In this document: positions 1 to 12,736 of the stretch, piece by piece
Position numbering within the stretch: the stretch's first letter is position 1
How the letters are laid out: each line of letters starts with the position of its first letter
DNA from: Rotaria sordida
Taxonomy: Eukaryota > Rotifera > Eurotatoria > Philodinida > Philodinidae
Length of the DNA: 64,000 nt
Direction of reading: 5' to 3'
Assembly (NCBI GenBank): GCA_905250125.1
Contig: CAJNOL010000250.1
Span: forward strand, 121,700 to 185,699
Notes under the pieces: generated by a model
Database searches by the model: none
Seen by the model: only the letters and a program-made list of their open reading frames with translations
What the model was told of the DNA's origin: nothing
Translations under genes and position numbers: made by a program

Positions 1-1494
1 AGAAATCCAAATAATATATTCTTTAAAATAATGTTGTGGATCATTGCTTTTGTAGTTAATTATCTCATTATTTCCTTTGATAACCTCTACTGAATATTAA
101 AAATACATCAAAGTCGATTAATCTCATTCATGTTCATTTTTTCTTTGTAATGTTATCGTGGAAATATTTAGTTTATTAATATGAATATACTGAAGTAACA
201 CTTCACCATTCTTCTCTCGTAAAAATCTTATTAGACATTTTTCATGAATTAGAAGAATTAAGTTCAATGATTTCGGCAGATTTCCGCCGAAAAGACATCG
301 TTTTCGGCTACAAAACTCAGGAAAATAATAGGAGTTCGGTAATCGGATCGTCTAATTCCGATCGTAACCGAGCAGAACTAACCATCAGATTCTTATTGAC
401 GAGTTTCTATCACTTTGTCGCGCTTTTCGGTCTCAATACAGCCCATATTTCTTGACCTTGGTAAGCAGTTGAAGTCAAACATTTTCAGTAAATGCTTAGC
501 ATAACTATAGTACAAAGAGAACATACGTATGTGAGTGATAGATTATTGAATCGAACTGTATTCAATATTCCAAGGCATAAGAAAAGTTTTATATTAATGA
601 TCTTCATCATTTATATGATGAAGTTTAAAAAAAACTAGAATTATAGATAATTCTATTCTAGGTCATGGCGTCGACTCGTCCTACTTCTATATATACCATT
701 TTTAATAAATAAAAAAAAGGATGGAATTGATGAGTCTATATGCCACAAATATATTATGATATTGATAATTTAATATTTTAGTATGCAACCGACTTTTGTG
801 TTGATAAGAAAAAAAACCAAGCTTTTTATAACATACTTAACGAAATATTACTTATTAAAACTTATTTTGACTAGTTGCATAACTTTATAACGATATTAAA
901 AGTTTTAAAATAATCATGTCTTATTTTCTTTTGTAATATCTTTTCTTTACCAAAAAATAATTATATTTCTTGATGAATTGAACAAACGACATTCAATTAT
1001 TTTTAGTTGTAATGATTTCATCAATTATCATTAGGTAAAAAAGATAAAATCAATATAATCAAGATCGGTATAAGAATAAGTAACAGCTTTAGACAAGAAT
1101 AGGATATGTATAGAGTATTACAAATTATTTTTTTTCTTCAGCTCTTTAGATTAACGCTCAAGGATTGATTCTTATGGTTTTAACATACTCAATATTCTAT
1201 TGATTTTACAGACTTATATCTGGTGGAAATTGTAGATTCTTACATTGTTTTTCTTTGCCGAGATGTCCTTCATAGTTCAGGTACAGTGCGATTGTGTGCT
1301 GTTCTCTTAGACAAACCAATATTTTCAAAGTGAGTTCTACTTAGAGCACACTAAAAGTACTGTTATCTTGATGAAAATAAAAATAAAAATAAAAATAAGC
1401 TCATTAAATTTTTCATCAAATGGGCGCAATAGTTATCATGATTATTAATACACAATTACATTCACTCAATCCATGTATCAAACGTCTTTTTTTT
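1..1494. other. Non-coding AT-rich stretch
   Basis: I see no supportable gene here. Open frames are short, without family motifs or plausible splice partners. A small GC-richer palindrome (ttcggcagatttccgccgaa, around 273-292) is the only local structure I noticed. Confidence 0.6.
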
Positions 1495-2390
1495 CTAGTC
1501 TTCTTTGCTGATTGAATTCAGGATCTTGGTTACACGATGATGCAACATTTCTGAATTGTTTTGATCGCATAGACATTGTCTGATCAGATCAAACAGCCAA
1601 AAACCACATTGCATCAAGCCCGGAGAATTAGATGATTGTGCCATGATCATGATACCTTCAGATTCAACGAACGTAGAAACATCTTCATGAACATGTGGTT
1701 TCGCATTATCATGATAAAGTTCGATCACATCTGTATTAGATGATTGTCTTTGCTTTTTGAATCCATTTCGAAGAAATTTCAAGCAATTAATCTTGAGAAA
1801 GATACAAAACAAGGTTCGTGAAGCAAAACAACTACGTCGAGACATACTAGGTGGAGTATTGCTACTTGCTATTCAAACAACTTTTGACGACTACCACCGA
1901 GATCGTTTGTGATAAAACCATGATTCGTCACCTGTTATTACATGACAAAATCGCCAGTGCATATGCGAACCGTTCGACTCGTTGAGCATCAATCAGTTGG
2001 CTAGGTAACCAACGAGTGATGATTTTTTTTGTCAGTTTCAGATAATCGGAAATACTTCGTTCGACGGTGTCATGACTTAGAGTAGTTTGTATTTGCAATG
2101 TGTCAATCCTAATATGAGGATCATCATAGATAAGATAATCGACTTATTCGATATTTTCAGATGCTGTCTCGGTTGCGCATCTACCATATTGTGGTTTATC
2201 TTCAATTTCTTCTTGATGTTCATGAAACCCTTTTAACCATCTTTCAACTGTTCTGAGAGATGGAACTTGATCGTCGAAAACAAAATTCAGTTCACCTTGC
2301 ATTACTTTCAGTTGAATATGAAGTGCTTTAGGTACTTTAATGTGAAAGCGAAAGTTTTTGTTATTTATCTAAAATAGGAGTAAAGCTTCC
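1495..2390 (-). pseudogene. Decayed mariner-family transposase
   Basis: Reading the minus strand from about 2330 to 1495 gives a broken mariner-type transposase. The helix-turn-helix half reads VPSLRTVERWLKGFHEHQ, then a linker with DDPHIRIDTLQIQ. The catalytic half has TGDESWFYHKR and, in the last open frame (1495-1845), YHDNAKPH, which supply the first two acidic residues. The segment that is normally SPDL-P-CDFWLF reads SPGLMQCGFWLF, so both conserved aspartates there are glycine. Several in-frame stops and at least two frame changes separate the pieces. I did not find clear terminal inverted repeats. The element cannot encode an active enzyme. Confidence 0.85.
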
Positions 2391-2949
2391 ATCGAACTTT
2401 TCTCATACAACAATATCAATTGAAGAACGACAGTATATTGAAAAAATATAGATCCAGACCAATCAAAACTGATTTCATTTATGGTCTGTTTTCTACCAGT
2501 AAACGATAACAAACGGCAACTTTAAGGCAGTAATATAGACCATATTATCTCGTAATCGTGTCCATAGTAATAGGATACCGTATATGTGTCATAATCTGCA
2601 ACGACACGATCGTTTTTCTGTATTCAGTATTATGATGGTATATATGGCCTGTATTTTTTTTAACCTAGAGGGTATAATTTGTGCCAACAGAGTATGAAAC
2701 GAGAAATTTTTCTCGAGTTTTCTATATACAATTATAGCGTCGTCGCCACTACTTTTAATATGCTCTAAGTATGTCTTCATTCTAATTGATCAGTATTTTC
2801 TTCAGAAACAAATATTCCTAATCGTAGAATAGAAAAAAAAACCAGAAGTTTGATATAAATAATTTTTAATATCGAATATATAATACAAAGCTGAAAACAC
2901 ACATATTCTGTAAGAATAAACAAGAATAAGAAAAAAAAATTCTTTTTTT
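2391..2949. other. Intergenic stretch, 3' flank of the membrane protein gene
   Basis: No gene recognised. A 63-codon minus-strand frame at 2589-2780 has no recognisable motif. Confidence 0.5.
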
Positions 2950-5269
2950 CTATGCTGATATAATAAAATCTCCATTTTTTAAATGTGTTACTTTAGGTAA
3001 TGGTGATCGTTTTTTTGTTAAATGTTCATTTGTTGTTAATGATGCATGATCAATAAATGGATTAATACGTGACAATGATGGTGATCGGATATGTAATGGT
3101 ACTCGTCGTCTTTCATCAATTGTTTTTTGTTGTCGATTAAATCTAGGTGATAAATTTGTTAGTGGTACAAGACCATGGACAAATGTTGATCTTGTTAAAT
3201 AATTTTCATAATTTGAAGATATTACTGTTGATATTGGTTGTTGTTTTAATTGATGATGATAATCAATATCTGTTGGTGAATCAGCTGATGTAGCTGTTGA
3301 TGTTGATTGAGCAAATGAAGTTGATGAAATTTTATCTTCAGATGATTTTGATGATACACGAAAACGATTTGATTTAATAATTATTATAATAATAAGTAAA
3401 ACAAGAATAAAAAATAATATTATAGCTATTGCTATAGCAATTAATGTACGAATAAATGCTGTCGTTTGATGTTGACGATTAATATGTTTATATGTTGAAG
3501 ATAATAAATAATAAATTGGTGATGTTGTTTGTGTTGGTATTGTTGAAGAAAGAAAAGGTTCATTGAATAATTCTTCATGAATTTGTCGAGATATTGTTGA
3601 TGGACGACATTTATTACCATCGCAATATGTACCTATAATAAAATAAAATTTGGCTTTTTTTTTCTTTTTCTTTTTCTTTTTTTTCTGTTACCTGTTGGAC
3701 ATTTTCTTATATTCGATCCAATTCTTTGATCATCATTATTATCAAATCGACATACTCCTGTTGGTTCTAATTCACAATCAAATACACCATTAATTTTTCT
3801 CACTTTACGTGTTAATTTTGGACAAACACAATGTGATGTTTCACTATTATCACACCATTTTAAACAACGTCTTGGAAATTTTGTACAATTACTTTGATCA
3901 ATTGAATCTGTACAAAAACGTCCAATACCTGTTATATCAATATTAGCTATATTTTCATTAAAACATTCACATGTTTGTGTTAATTTATTGCAATGTATAA
4001 GATCTTTAATGGAATATGAATTTTGACAATCTTCATCATATTGACATTTCATATCAATTGATTTTTCGTAATTTATTTTAAAATTAAATGTTTCATTTGA
4101 TGCTGTTAAATAAACTAATTCTCGTGAACAATCATATGCTTTACATGAACGAAGAGAAATTTCTCCTAAAAAAAAAAGAAACCCAGTAAATTATTATATT
4201 TTATTTTAACTCCTTCGAGTTCCAACGCTCATATTTATGCTTCAGTTCTGATTAGAGTCCGTCGGGCTCGTCTAAGTTCGAAAATTTTGGACTCAGTAGG
4301 CTCTAGTTCTAATTCAACTAGTAACTGACTTCAATATATTTCTTATAGTGACGTAACTCGAAAGTTTTCACTAGAAGAATAGCCAGTAGAGATCAATTTC
4401 TACTACGGGGCTAAAGTCGTTTTTTCAGCTGAAGAAATGCTGTTCATTCTGAGGCCTTATCCTTGTCTAGTTACCTAGCGGCTACGCCACTAGTCTCTTA
4501 TGTTACTGCGATGACAAAGATAATCCTACGGATCATGGATCCGAGATTTCGAATATATCCTAAAATTATTATTCATATTGTGTTTTCATTCGTCTTCTTT
4601 CTTTCTGGAGCTAGACTGATTACTTCTATGCTATTTTCTTGGTTTTTCGATGAATCATAACACCTGATATCCATTTCTGGTGTAATATCCTTGTTATTTT
4701 CATATGAGTTCTCTCTTTTCTAGTGTATTCTGGTTCTGTCCACTATCTATATATGTATACTGTCTCAGAATCTCAAAAAAAAAAGATATATCTTTCCACA
4801 GTAAACCTATTCTTAAGAGATTAATAAAAAAAGACAAACCTGGTTGTAAAAAAAGAACTGATTGCATGCCAAGATCAGTTATATTCATAACACTCAATTG
4901 AGTTGTCATGTATTCAGCTGTTGATAAGAGTCGATTAGGATATTTATTATGTCTCATTGTATATTGACATTCTGTAAATGTCAAATTAACCGGTTGATGA
5001 GCACATTTTATTAATAAAGGTACAAGTAACATCCAACGATTACCTAAATTATAAATAAGTGTATTATTAATATTATGATTTTGACCAATTGAATAATAGC
5101 CAATAAAATCAATTGAATTCGAATTAAGAATATTTGCACCAAGTGTTATATAAAGATTTGTATCAAATACACATTCAGCTAATATAACAGATGTACGTAT
5201 ATATGGACAAGTAGCCAATATTTGGCTAACAAAAATGTGAATATAAACAAGAAACAATCGAATAAACAT
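2950..5269 (-). CDS. Type I membrane protein with Cys-rich (EB/EGF-like) ectodomain
   Basis: Three exons join in frame: 4840-5269, 3692-4165 and 2950-3632, giving 528 residues. The start ATG (5267-5269) opens a signal peptide, MFIRLFLVYIHIFVSQ. The ectodomain has a poorly conserved first half. A Cys-rich stretch follows (exon 2, roughly residues 180-300) with spacing such as CQYDEDC and CVCPKLTRK, which resembles EB-module or degenerate EGF repeats. Exon 3 continues with a short Cys motif (YCDGNKC), then one hydrophobic helix (IAIAIAIILFFILVLLIIII). A Ser/Thr/basic cytoplasmic tail of about 125 residues ends in GDFIISA. Intron 2 is 59 bp; intron 1 is 674 bp and holds a short dispersed repeat. 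I do not recognise a named orthologue. Extracellular ligand or adhesion roles are possible but unproven. Confidence 0.75.
4252..4306. repeat. Short GC-richer inverted-terminal repeat, copy 1
   Basis: It lies inside intron 1 of the membrane protein gene. One end reads ttagagtccgtcgggctcgt and the other, reversed, ctagagcctactgagtccaa. Related copies lie at 50730-50800 and 51957-52015. All share a TAGAGCCCGTCGAGT-like terminus and an AAAATTTT core, so this looks like a tiny MITE or a solo terminal fragment. Confidence 0.5.
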
Positions 5270-5746
5270 GGCATGGCATGTGTAGTATTCACATCATCAT
5301 CTAAAAAAATAAAAAAATGTTAATACAGTAGATGGATCGATCAATATTTATTTGATTTTATAGCCTGCCCAGTCGGTGCCCATTGTCACTTGTTTCGATT
5401 TATAAACAATAAGCAGACTTGCTGCCATGCATATATATATATTTTAATATAAAATAGTGTGATTAGAACAGTATGGGCGGTAACCCTGTTGCACAGTATG
5501 CCTACTCTTCTCATCATCATTATTCTATTCCAATCAATAAACTGTCAAATATAGCGAATGTTTCTCATCAACTGCACACATCATGAAAATATATATTATC
5601 GTTTGTTTCTTGTTCATACTAAAATAGACAGACTATTTATTTTATTCAATTTTACATTTAATAGTCTTTCACTTACTTATTCTTCTTTATATATATAGTC
5701 AACTATTTTAAAATAAACTGATTAAGTTCTATTAATGATATGGAAT
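5270..5746. other. Upstream flank of the membrane protein gene
   Basis: No gene seen. It probably includes the 5' UTR and promoter of the minus-strand gene that starts at 5269, but no core promoter element can be singled out in this AT-rich DNA. Confidence 0.4.
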
Positions 5747-6358
5747 CAGTACCAAAATTATTCAATAAGATTTATTTTTAATTTTTTCTTTTTTCGTTGT
5801 CGTACGCATTAGAAAGGATCCAAATAGTGAGAAAATGGTTTCTGACAAGCATATAAGGAAATAAAAATTACTATCAAATTCACAAAAATAGCAATTCTAA
5901 GAAACCAACACACCCTAGCCTTTTTTTTCTAGTACCTAAAACGCTAGAGTAAACAATTCTCTACAAAATGAGATGTCTCCGAGTTTTCTGCGATATTTTT
6001 CAGCTGAGATGCACCAGTTTGTTTGAAGATTAAAAAAAAATGACTTTTCTAATAGAAATTGGAAAAAAAGGTTTTAGAGGCTTTCATAAAATTGTTGTAT
6101 TTTAGCTAAAAATCGTCGCAGAAAACTCGGAAACATCTCATTTTGTAGACAATTATTTACTCTAGCGTCCTAAATGCTGGAAAAAAAGCTAGACTTTTGG
6201 TTTTCCGAAGTCTCTGTCTTCGGAAACAAGATAATAGCTTTTATTTTGCCTATATTCCTTTCGGCAACAATTTTCTCACTATTTAGATTCTTTCTAGTGT
6301 TTATGGCAGCGGAAAAAAATTTGACAACAAACCCTGTTAAATAATTTCGATACCCACT
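5747..6358. mobile_element. Foldback MITE, family 1, copy 1
   Basis: About 610 bp with long, imperfect inverted arms. The left end reads cagtaccaaaattattcaat and the reversed right end aagtgggtatcgaaattatt. Both arms then pass through ...gttgtcgtacgcattagaa / ...gctgccataaacactagaa and meet near 6060, where aaactcggaaacatctcatt mirrors aatgagatgtctccgagttt. A second copy at 34282-34956 shares the internal sequence and has cleaner CAGTG ends with TA on both sides, which points to a Tc1/mariner-mobilised non-autonomous element. No coding capacity. Confidence 0.8.
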
Positions 6359-7899
6359 TTATGTATACTTGCATCATGCAAAAAAAAATATACATTTTTT
6401 GAAGTATAAACTTCTATTGAAATGATCAAAATCAAAGTTGATCGAATTGTTCAATGTCATATGTTAATCCCATTTGAAACCTTGATAATAGATGAATGTT
6501 GGTATGAATTAGAGTGTTAATGTATCAAAGAAATATAGTTTAAATCTGATGATGATAGACAATGTTGATGTTGTATTTATATTGACTAAAGTGAACGATT
6601 TGCTCACTCACGAGTGTTAATAGGTTCCTGGTTGTATGCTTCATAATATTGTGGTCTAGTGATGATTGCGGATAATCGTGTCGAATTTCCGCATTACTCT
6701 TATTCTTTCTTTTCTCTAACATTTACATCACACAAACGTATAAGAAAGAGTGAAAAAGAATCTTTCCTTTTCTCTCTCTCTCTCTCGTGCACCCCAGAAC
6801 GTTGTTTGTACAAATCACATGAAAGATAATCATTTTGTGATACATATATACGCACACATACGGCTACGCTCTATTTTTTTTTCTCTTCATTCTTCACTAT
6901 GCCTCAGAAAACGATGCTAATTACTTGATCTATTCGTTTTTTTTCTATTTTGAGCTAACATACACATTCAGAAAGAAGTGTTTTACCTGTAGAAACAATT
7001 GACTACTTGGACATCTGTATTATATGCCATTGGCAATAATAAAAATTAAATGAACAATACCATTCTGCTTTTTGGAATAGTTATAATGATTGACAGTTGT
7101 GAGATTATATGACGACACAGTTCATTTAATGAATATAGGGTATTGTTAGTATGTTTAGACGATGATGGTACATCACATCATATGCTCTTTTGCAATAGAT
7201 GTATCGCCTCGAGATAGTCGAATGTGATGGCATTGATTATGCAACAAGAACAACAAATTGTACGCTCTATAATGGATGTGAATGATCACTTCTAACAAAA
7301 TTGATTCTCTCCCCCTCTCTCTCGCTCTCTGTCTTTCTCGTTTTGGAAACATGCGCGAATAAACATTCCATTGACTCACGTACACTTTTGAAGATGAACA
7401 AAACAATATTCATGATTTATGTGTCTATAGATGATTATCATTCATTGTTTTTCTTTTAAGTGATCGAGATATTCAATAATCTTCAACTATTTCATGTCAA
7501 AGAAAATCATCACTACATGACTGTCATGGCCATGATGATTTGTTGTTGTTTACATGATGTTACAAATATACGTGAATGTTGATAAGATTCATTGATCTCT
7601 GTATATTCAGATGTGAACCAAATAAACGTTATATGTATTATTCTAGCAAATAATAATAAGCAGTAACTTGAGCTAATACTCATTATTTAGATTTATTGAT
7701 TTTTTTTTCTCATTATATTTCATATAAAAATTATTCAAATAAATTGGTTGATTAATATTGTTTTTCACAATAATATAAATGAAATGTTTATTATGACAGT
7801 TTGATTAGAGGGCAATAGAAAATGTTAACGATAAGAAAAACTGTCCGCAATCAATAACGATTATTAATATTATTATTATTTCAAAAGAAAAAAGTTATT
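6359..7899. other. Intergenic stretch without a recognised gene
   Basis: AT-rich, with CT-rich microsatellite tracts (around 6767-6785 and 7311-7329). The short frames at 6540-6722 and 7173-7406 have no motif or splice context. Confidence 0.5.
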
Positions 7900-9075
7900 T
7901 TATTCATCATCAACATTAGTTCCAATAATAAGTGCACGTTAATATGCATCAAGTTTTTCTAATGATATTTTAGGTAAATTGAAAGCAGAGCTACCTATAT
8001 GAAAAATAAAAAAGAACGATTTTTCAATTTAGTTTTTTTTTCTTTTGTTCAGAAATTCTTACTTGCTTCTATTAACTCAGTACTTCAATGTGTTAATGTA
8101 CAATTATTTTGTGCCAATAGTTTTCTTTTTTTTCGAAATTGATCTAATGTTTGATTACATACAAATGTTGCTGGACTCATACTAACATAAGCAACAATTC
8201 GTAAGAAATCAATTGATTGATTTTTTAAACTTTCATCAGAAATAAATGCACAAGAATTACAATGTACAAGACGAGAATCCCATACAACAAGATCACCAGA
8301 TTGACAGTGAATAAATTTTCCAATAGCATTTCCTCGATCTAAAATTGAATGCATACTTGGAATTGCAACAAAATCTTTTGAACGACGTGCAAGATTATTT
8401 AATTCATTAAAACGTAAATGTGTATGTGAAAAAACAATAAGACCACCTGTTATTTCATTATTATCAGTTAATGAAATAAAAGCTTGTATACAACATCGAT
8501 TAGGTTTTAAAATAGGATTTTGATCAACACGATACCATCCCATAGTTGTTTTCCATTTTGGTTCATAATACCAATTACGAAAAATTCTACAACCGTCAAA
8601 TGAAACTAATAATTCATTTGTATTCCATATATGAGAATAAACTCGTTTTATATTACGATTTGAACGAATATTCCACATAAAATCCGATTGACCAATACCA
8701 CAGTCATTTATAATACCAAATAGTGTATTACCAGGCCTAAAGAAATATTTTTAAAAAGATTTTATTATTATTATTATTATTATTTTTCTTTTCTTTTCTT
8801 TTATGCCAATTATTTGACCATGTTGTTGGATCATTACGTTAAATATGACGTCCAGGAATGTTCTCTAAAAAATTCCATAGTAATTCTTTATTTATATTAA
8901 TTTCATTTTGAAGCATTATATCACTAAAAATAGTATAACTATGTTCATTTAAATGAGTAGTACCATCATTAAGACTATCATTATTAGTTATTGAAAAACG
9001 CGGTGTTAATGTTGTATAATCAATATGTATATGATTTTTGTCTAAACAGTAATTTATTGAATTATTATCGGACAT
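7900..9075 (-). pseudogene. PhyH-like 2-oxoglutarate dioxygenase pseudogene
   Basis: Three exon-like blocks, about 8798-9075, 8063-8736 and 7900-7994, keep one frame across a good second intron (GTAAG...ATAG, 68 bp). The protein resembles phytanoyl-CoA dioxygenase-type Fe(II)/2OG oxygenases: ITGGLIVFSHTH, GDLVVWDSRLVHCNS with the distal His, and LRIVAYVSMSPATFV. It is broken in five ways: in-frame TAA at 8839-8841, TGA at 8085-8087 and TAA in exon 3 (around 7940); no GT donor for intron 1, which is filled by AAAAG and AAT repeats; and RVDQ where the family usually has HxD, losing a metal-ligand His. Homology runs through each stop, so decay looks fairly recent. An intact paralogue elsewhere is likely. 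Confidence 0.8.
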
Positions 9076-9090
9076 TACTAATTGATTCAA

Positions 9091-9648
9091 ATGGCTTCTT
9101 TTTAGCTCAGATTACTTACATATATATATAAATATTAATAGTAATTTTGACATTACTTAAAAGAATTATGTAATAACTAATACATAAAAGAAGCCATATA
9201 GTTATTTCGCAATACAAATACTGTAAACATAACAGATGAATCAGAGTGAATTCATGAACCCTCGAGGTTTAGACAGCCGTAATAAGATATCCATCTGTTG
9301 TTGTTTTTCTAAGTTCAACACAAGACACATTTGTATAGCTTTGATAATGATAATAATAGGAGGTGATTCATTGATGCCACACTAAAGTTTAATCCTTTAC
9401 CTTCTATTGGCCATTTTTGACAATGATTGAATCAATACAAGTATACTAAGTACAAATATTTTTTACTTAACTATTGTACTTTGTACTTGTATTTAAGCAC
9501 ATTTTACCTTAGTCCGCTTGTACTTAGTACTGGTACTTAGTACAAATGTACTTCATTAACTTCTAATCTATACCCGTACTAAGTACACAAGTACTTAAAT
9601 GTAGTTTAATATTTTGCTTTGATAAATATTCTTTTATGAATGTCTATT
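9091..9648. repeat. TACTTAGTAC-rich low-complexity tract beside a gap
   Basis: From about 9440 to 9600 the words gtacttagtac, tacttag and agtacaa recur in both orientations as a degenerate, partly palindromic repeat. The tract runs into the 100-N gap at 9649, so the gap is probably repeat-caused. The rest (9091-9440) shows nothing recognisable. Confidence 0.5.
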
Positions 9649-9748
9649 NNNNNNNNNNNNNNNNNNNNNNNNNNNNNNNNNNNNNNNNNNNNNNNNNNNN
9701 NNNNNNNNNNNNNNNNNNNNNNNNNNNNNNNNNNNNNNNNNNNNNNNN
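9649..9748. other. Assembly gap (100 N)
   Basis: Exactly 100 N, the usual placeholder for a gap of unknown size. It lies about 100 bp downstream of the 3' end of the intermediate-filament gene and does not interrupt its coding region. Confidence 0.95.
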
Positions 9749-9846
9749 AACAAAACAAAACAAAAACGAAAGAAGAAAAAAAACTAACAAACAAAACAAC
9801 TTTAAAAAATAATCTATTTAGGTCTTTTCTGTTATAAAATGTTTAT

Positions 9847-12736
9847 TTATTGCCATGTTTCACTGTATTGAGCTCTATTAATACCTTTTTCATCAAGAAG
9901 TAATATTGTCACATTATCACCTTGAACTGCACTAGCCCATGCTGGAATTGATGATGCAATTAGACGACCATGTATTGTACTATTTCCAATATTTTCAGCT
10001 TTATTAGAATAAACACGTACACGTGTTCTTGCTCGAAGTATATATGAATCAGGAAATTGATAAACACTTTCTGGTCCATTATTTATACTACGAACAAGTG
10101 TCCATCCTTTAAGTGGTTGATCAGTACAATTTGTTGAAGCATTATTTATTGAAATAAAACCTGCTTGAACTTGATCAATATCAAATTTACCTAAAATAAT
10201 ATTACATATGAATATTGAACCTTCTTCATTTGTTATTTTCATCTCACCAGTTTTTGATATAGCACGTTGTCTATCATTTTTTTTTACTGTAATTATTTGT
10301 TGTTGTTGTTGTTGTTCTTCAACAGGACTATTTTCTTGTTTACCATTTGGTAGTGATGTATAATAATAATTATTACTAGATAATGATTTTGTTGTTTCTA
10401 AATCTAATAATTTTCTATATGTTTCTAATTCAAAATGTACAGAAAACCAATATTGTTTTTCAATTTCAATTGCTCCTGTTAAATGATTTATTTCATTTAT
10501 TAAACGATTATATTCATTATCAAGACGAATACGTTCTTCATCAATTTGATTTTTTTCTTTTTGTTTTGCTATATAAAAATTAATTAATGATTGATATTCA
10601 TTTTCAATATTTTGACGAATATTTTCAGTTTGTTTAAGTTCATCATGTAATGTTTCAATTGATATTCGAGATGTTGATGATATTTCTTGTTGTTTATTTG
10701 CTTCATATGTTAATATTTGTGTTTTTATTTGTTCAATACGTTCTGTATAAGAATCTTCAAGTACAGCTTTATTATTTTTTAATAATATTTGAAAATCATG
10801 TTTAATATCTTCAATAGCTTTATCCAATTCATTTGTATAAAATTGTTTTTGTTTAATTTGTTCATTAGCTAGAATCAATAAAAATATTTAATTTTCATTT
10901 AAAGAACATATCGAGTAAGAATTCTATGAACTTGTGGAAGTGTTTGTGTTGTTAATTAATAAGACTAGACATATTCCAATCAAATTAAGATTTCCACTAC
11001 CAAACTAATAAATTTAAAATATCGATTGCTCTTGACACGTATGAATCGAAATATTCGAATTTTACAGTATTTATCAGATGCTTACAACTCAAAGTTTCGG
11101 TAGAGTTTTAAGTAAAAACAAAACTTTTTTTTAGAAAAAGGTAGAATTTGCGATCTATTTTTCCTTGTATTTGAAGACGATGGTATCTTGGACGATTTCT
11201 TTATCTGAAACATATTTTCTTATGCAATTCGATCAACTCTATTCAACCAGCACAAAATAAACTATGCTAAAATTTTGAATTATAAGCCCCTTACATATAC
11301 TGTAAGGTCTGTAGAACTCAAATATCTCGATCCATGCGCGGCAAATGTAGTCTACATTTTGAATTTATTAGTTTGTCAGTGTAGGCTCTAAGTTAAATCC
11401 GGATAAGATTAATGGAAACTTTTAGATTAGCAACTTCTCTGAAAAAATCCAGTTGGATGTCAAGAAGTAAAAATTGCAAGTCTGAAAATGATAAATAAAA
11501 ACTTTCGGTATCGGACCTAGTCACAATAAATTGACAGTTAGAATTCTCTAGATCTTGATCAATAAAATATTATAAATTCGTTCCGAACAAAGAAAAAACA
11601 ATAACTTTTTGATGGTTTTAACAATTATTTCTTACATATCGATAATAAGATTCTGAAGAATAGAATTCTGATTTTGCCTATCTACTAATAATGCTAAATA
11701 GTTTTCGATTAGAAATATGCAAGGTAAATGTAAGAAAATTTCTTTCTGTCAAGATACAGGGTACAAGAAAAGCTTACCGTGCACATCTTTAACGTGATAC
11801 TATTTTGCTATTTATCATTTTTAGAGCCTTCCAACTAGGAAAGAACTAAGGGAAAGTGAAATCAAAATTTCTTAGGATAAGGTAATCGTATATAGAAAAA
11901 TTTCTTACTCAGTTCAGCTTTTTCAGTTTCATAAATTGCTTTTTTTAATAAAGTTTGTTCTTCTATAGTACGAAGATTACATTGAAGTCGAATATTATTT
12001 AATATAAGATCATGTAATTCATCTTCAAGTTTTTTATATAAATCCTTCATTTGATTCATTTCATTTTTATTTGCTTGAGATATTTTTTCTAAATCTTCAT
12101 AATGACTTGTTAATTCTTTTAATTGTATTAATGTTTGTTGATATTCATTTTCTAATGTTTGACAACGTTTTGCGTATGAATGATCTTCTTCACTACGAAT
12201 TTTATCTTTAAGTAAAGCTAATTCTTTTAATGCTTGATCACGTTTAAGCATAAAATGTTCAGTTAATACAGCTGATTCATCCATTTCACGACGTAATTCA
12301 TTCATTTGTACTTCAAGATCATGATTATCTTGACTTGCTAAATTTTCTAAATAAGAAAAAACAAAACAAAAAAATTTTTCAAAAATTTTTTTTTGAAAAT
12401 TTTACTTTGTTTTTGTTTTTCTATATCAACTTTTTTTTGTAAATCATCATTTTCTTTAGTTTTTTTACGTAATGCAATAACATAATTTGAAAAACGATTG
12501 TTTAATTCATCAAGTTCATTTTTTTGATCACGAATAAGTGTTAAATGATCTAAACTATTTATTGAATCATTAATCAAATTTGTTTTTTTTGTTATTGTTG
12601 TCATATTAGAATAAGTATTTGTAAGTAAAACATTTTCATTTGTTTTTGATGTTGTATTTGTACTATTAGCAAGAGGTGTTATCTCTGATTGAACACCAGT
12701 TAAAATTTGATGATGTTTTTCTTTCTTTGAAGGCAT
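9847..12736 (-). CDS. Intermediate filament protein with lamin-tail domain
   Basis: Exons 12406-12736, 11909-12346 and 9847-10868 join in frame to 596 residues. A short Ser/Thr-rich head leads into a coil-1A-like segment (LDELNNRFSNYVIALRKK, about residues 70-90). Long heptad-rich coiled coil follows and ends in the rod-terminus motif ELETYRKLLDLE (about residues 403-414). A polyQ-containing linker leads to an Ig-like lamin tail domain (about 463-590) with LKGWTLVRSINN and YILRARTRVRVYS. The protein ends in YSETWQ with no CaaX prenylation box, and I see only a weak basic cluster (KKNDRQR) as a possible nuclear signal. It is therefore more likely a lamin-derived cytoplasmic filament than a membrane-anchored lamin. 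Intron 1 is 59 bp; intron 2 is 1040 bp and carries a foldback element. Confidence 0.9.
10996..11393. mobile_element. Foldback element inside intron 2 of the filament gene
   Basis: The left arm (accaaactaataaatttaaa...) is mirrored by the reversed right arm (gacaaactaataaattcaaa...). Both continue through a matching segment, atgaatcgaaatattcgaat versus atggatcgagatatttgagt. Arms are about 80-90 bp and imperfect. It accounts for much of the unusual length of this intron and has no coding capacity. Confidence 0.65.

Noticed and set aside
267-455. 62-codon plus-strand frame
   Set aside because: No motif, no splice partners, no homologue recognised.
4463-4660. 65-codon plus-strand frame
   Set aside because: Lies inside intron 1 of the membrane protein gene on the opposite strand and has no recognised domain.
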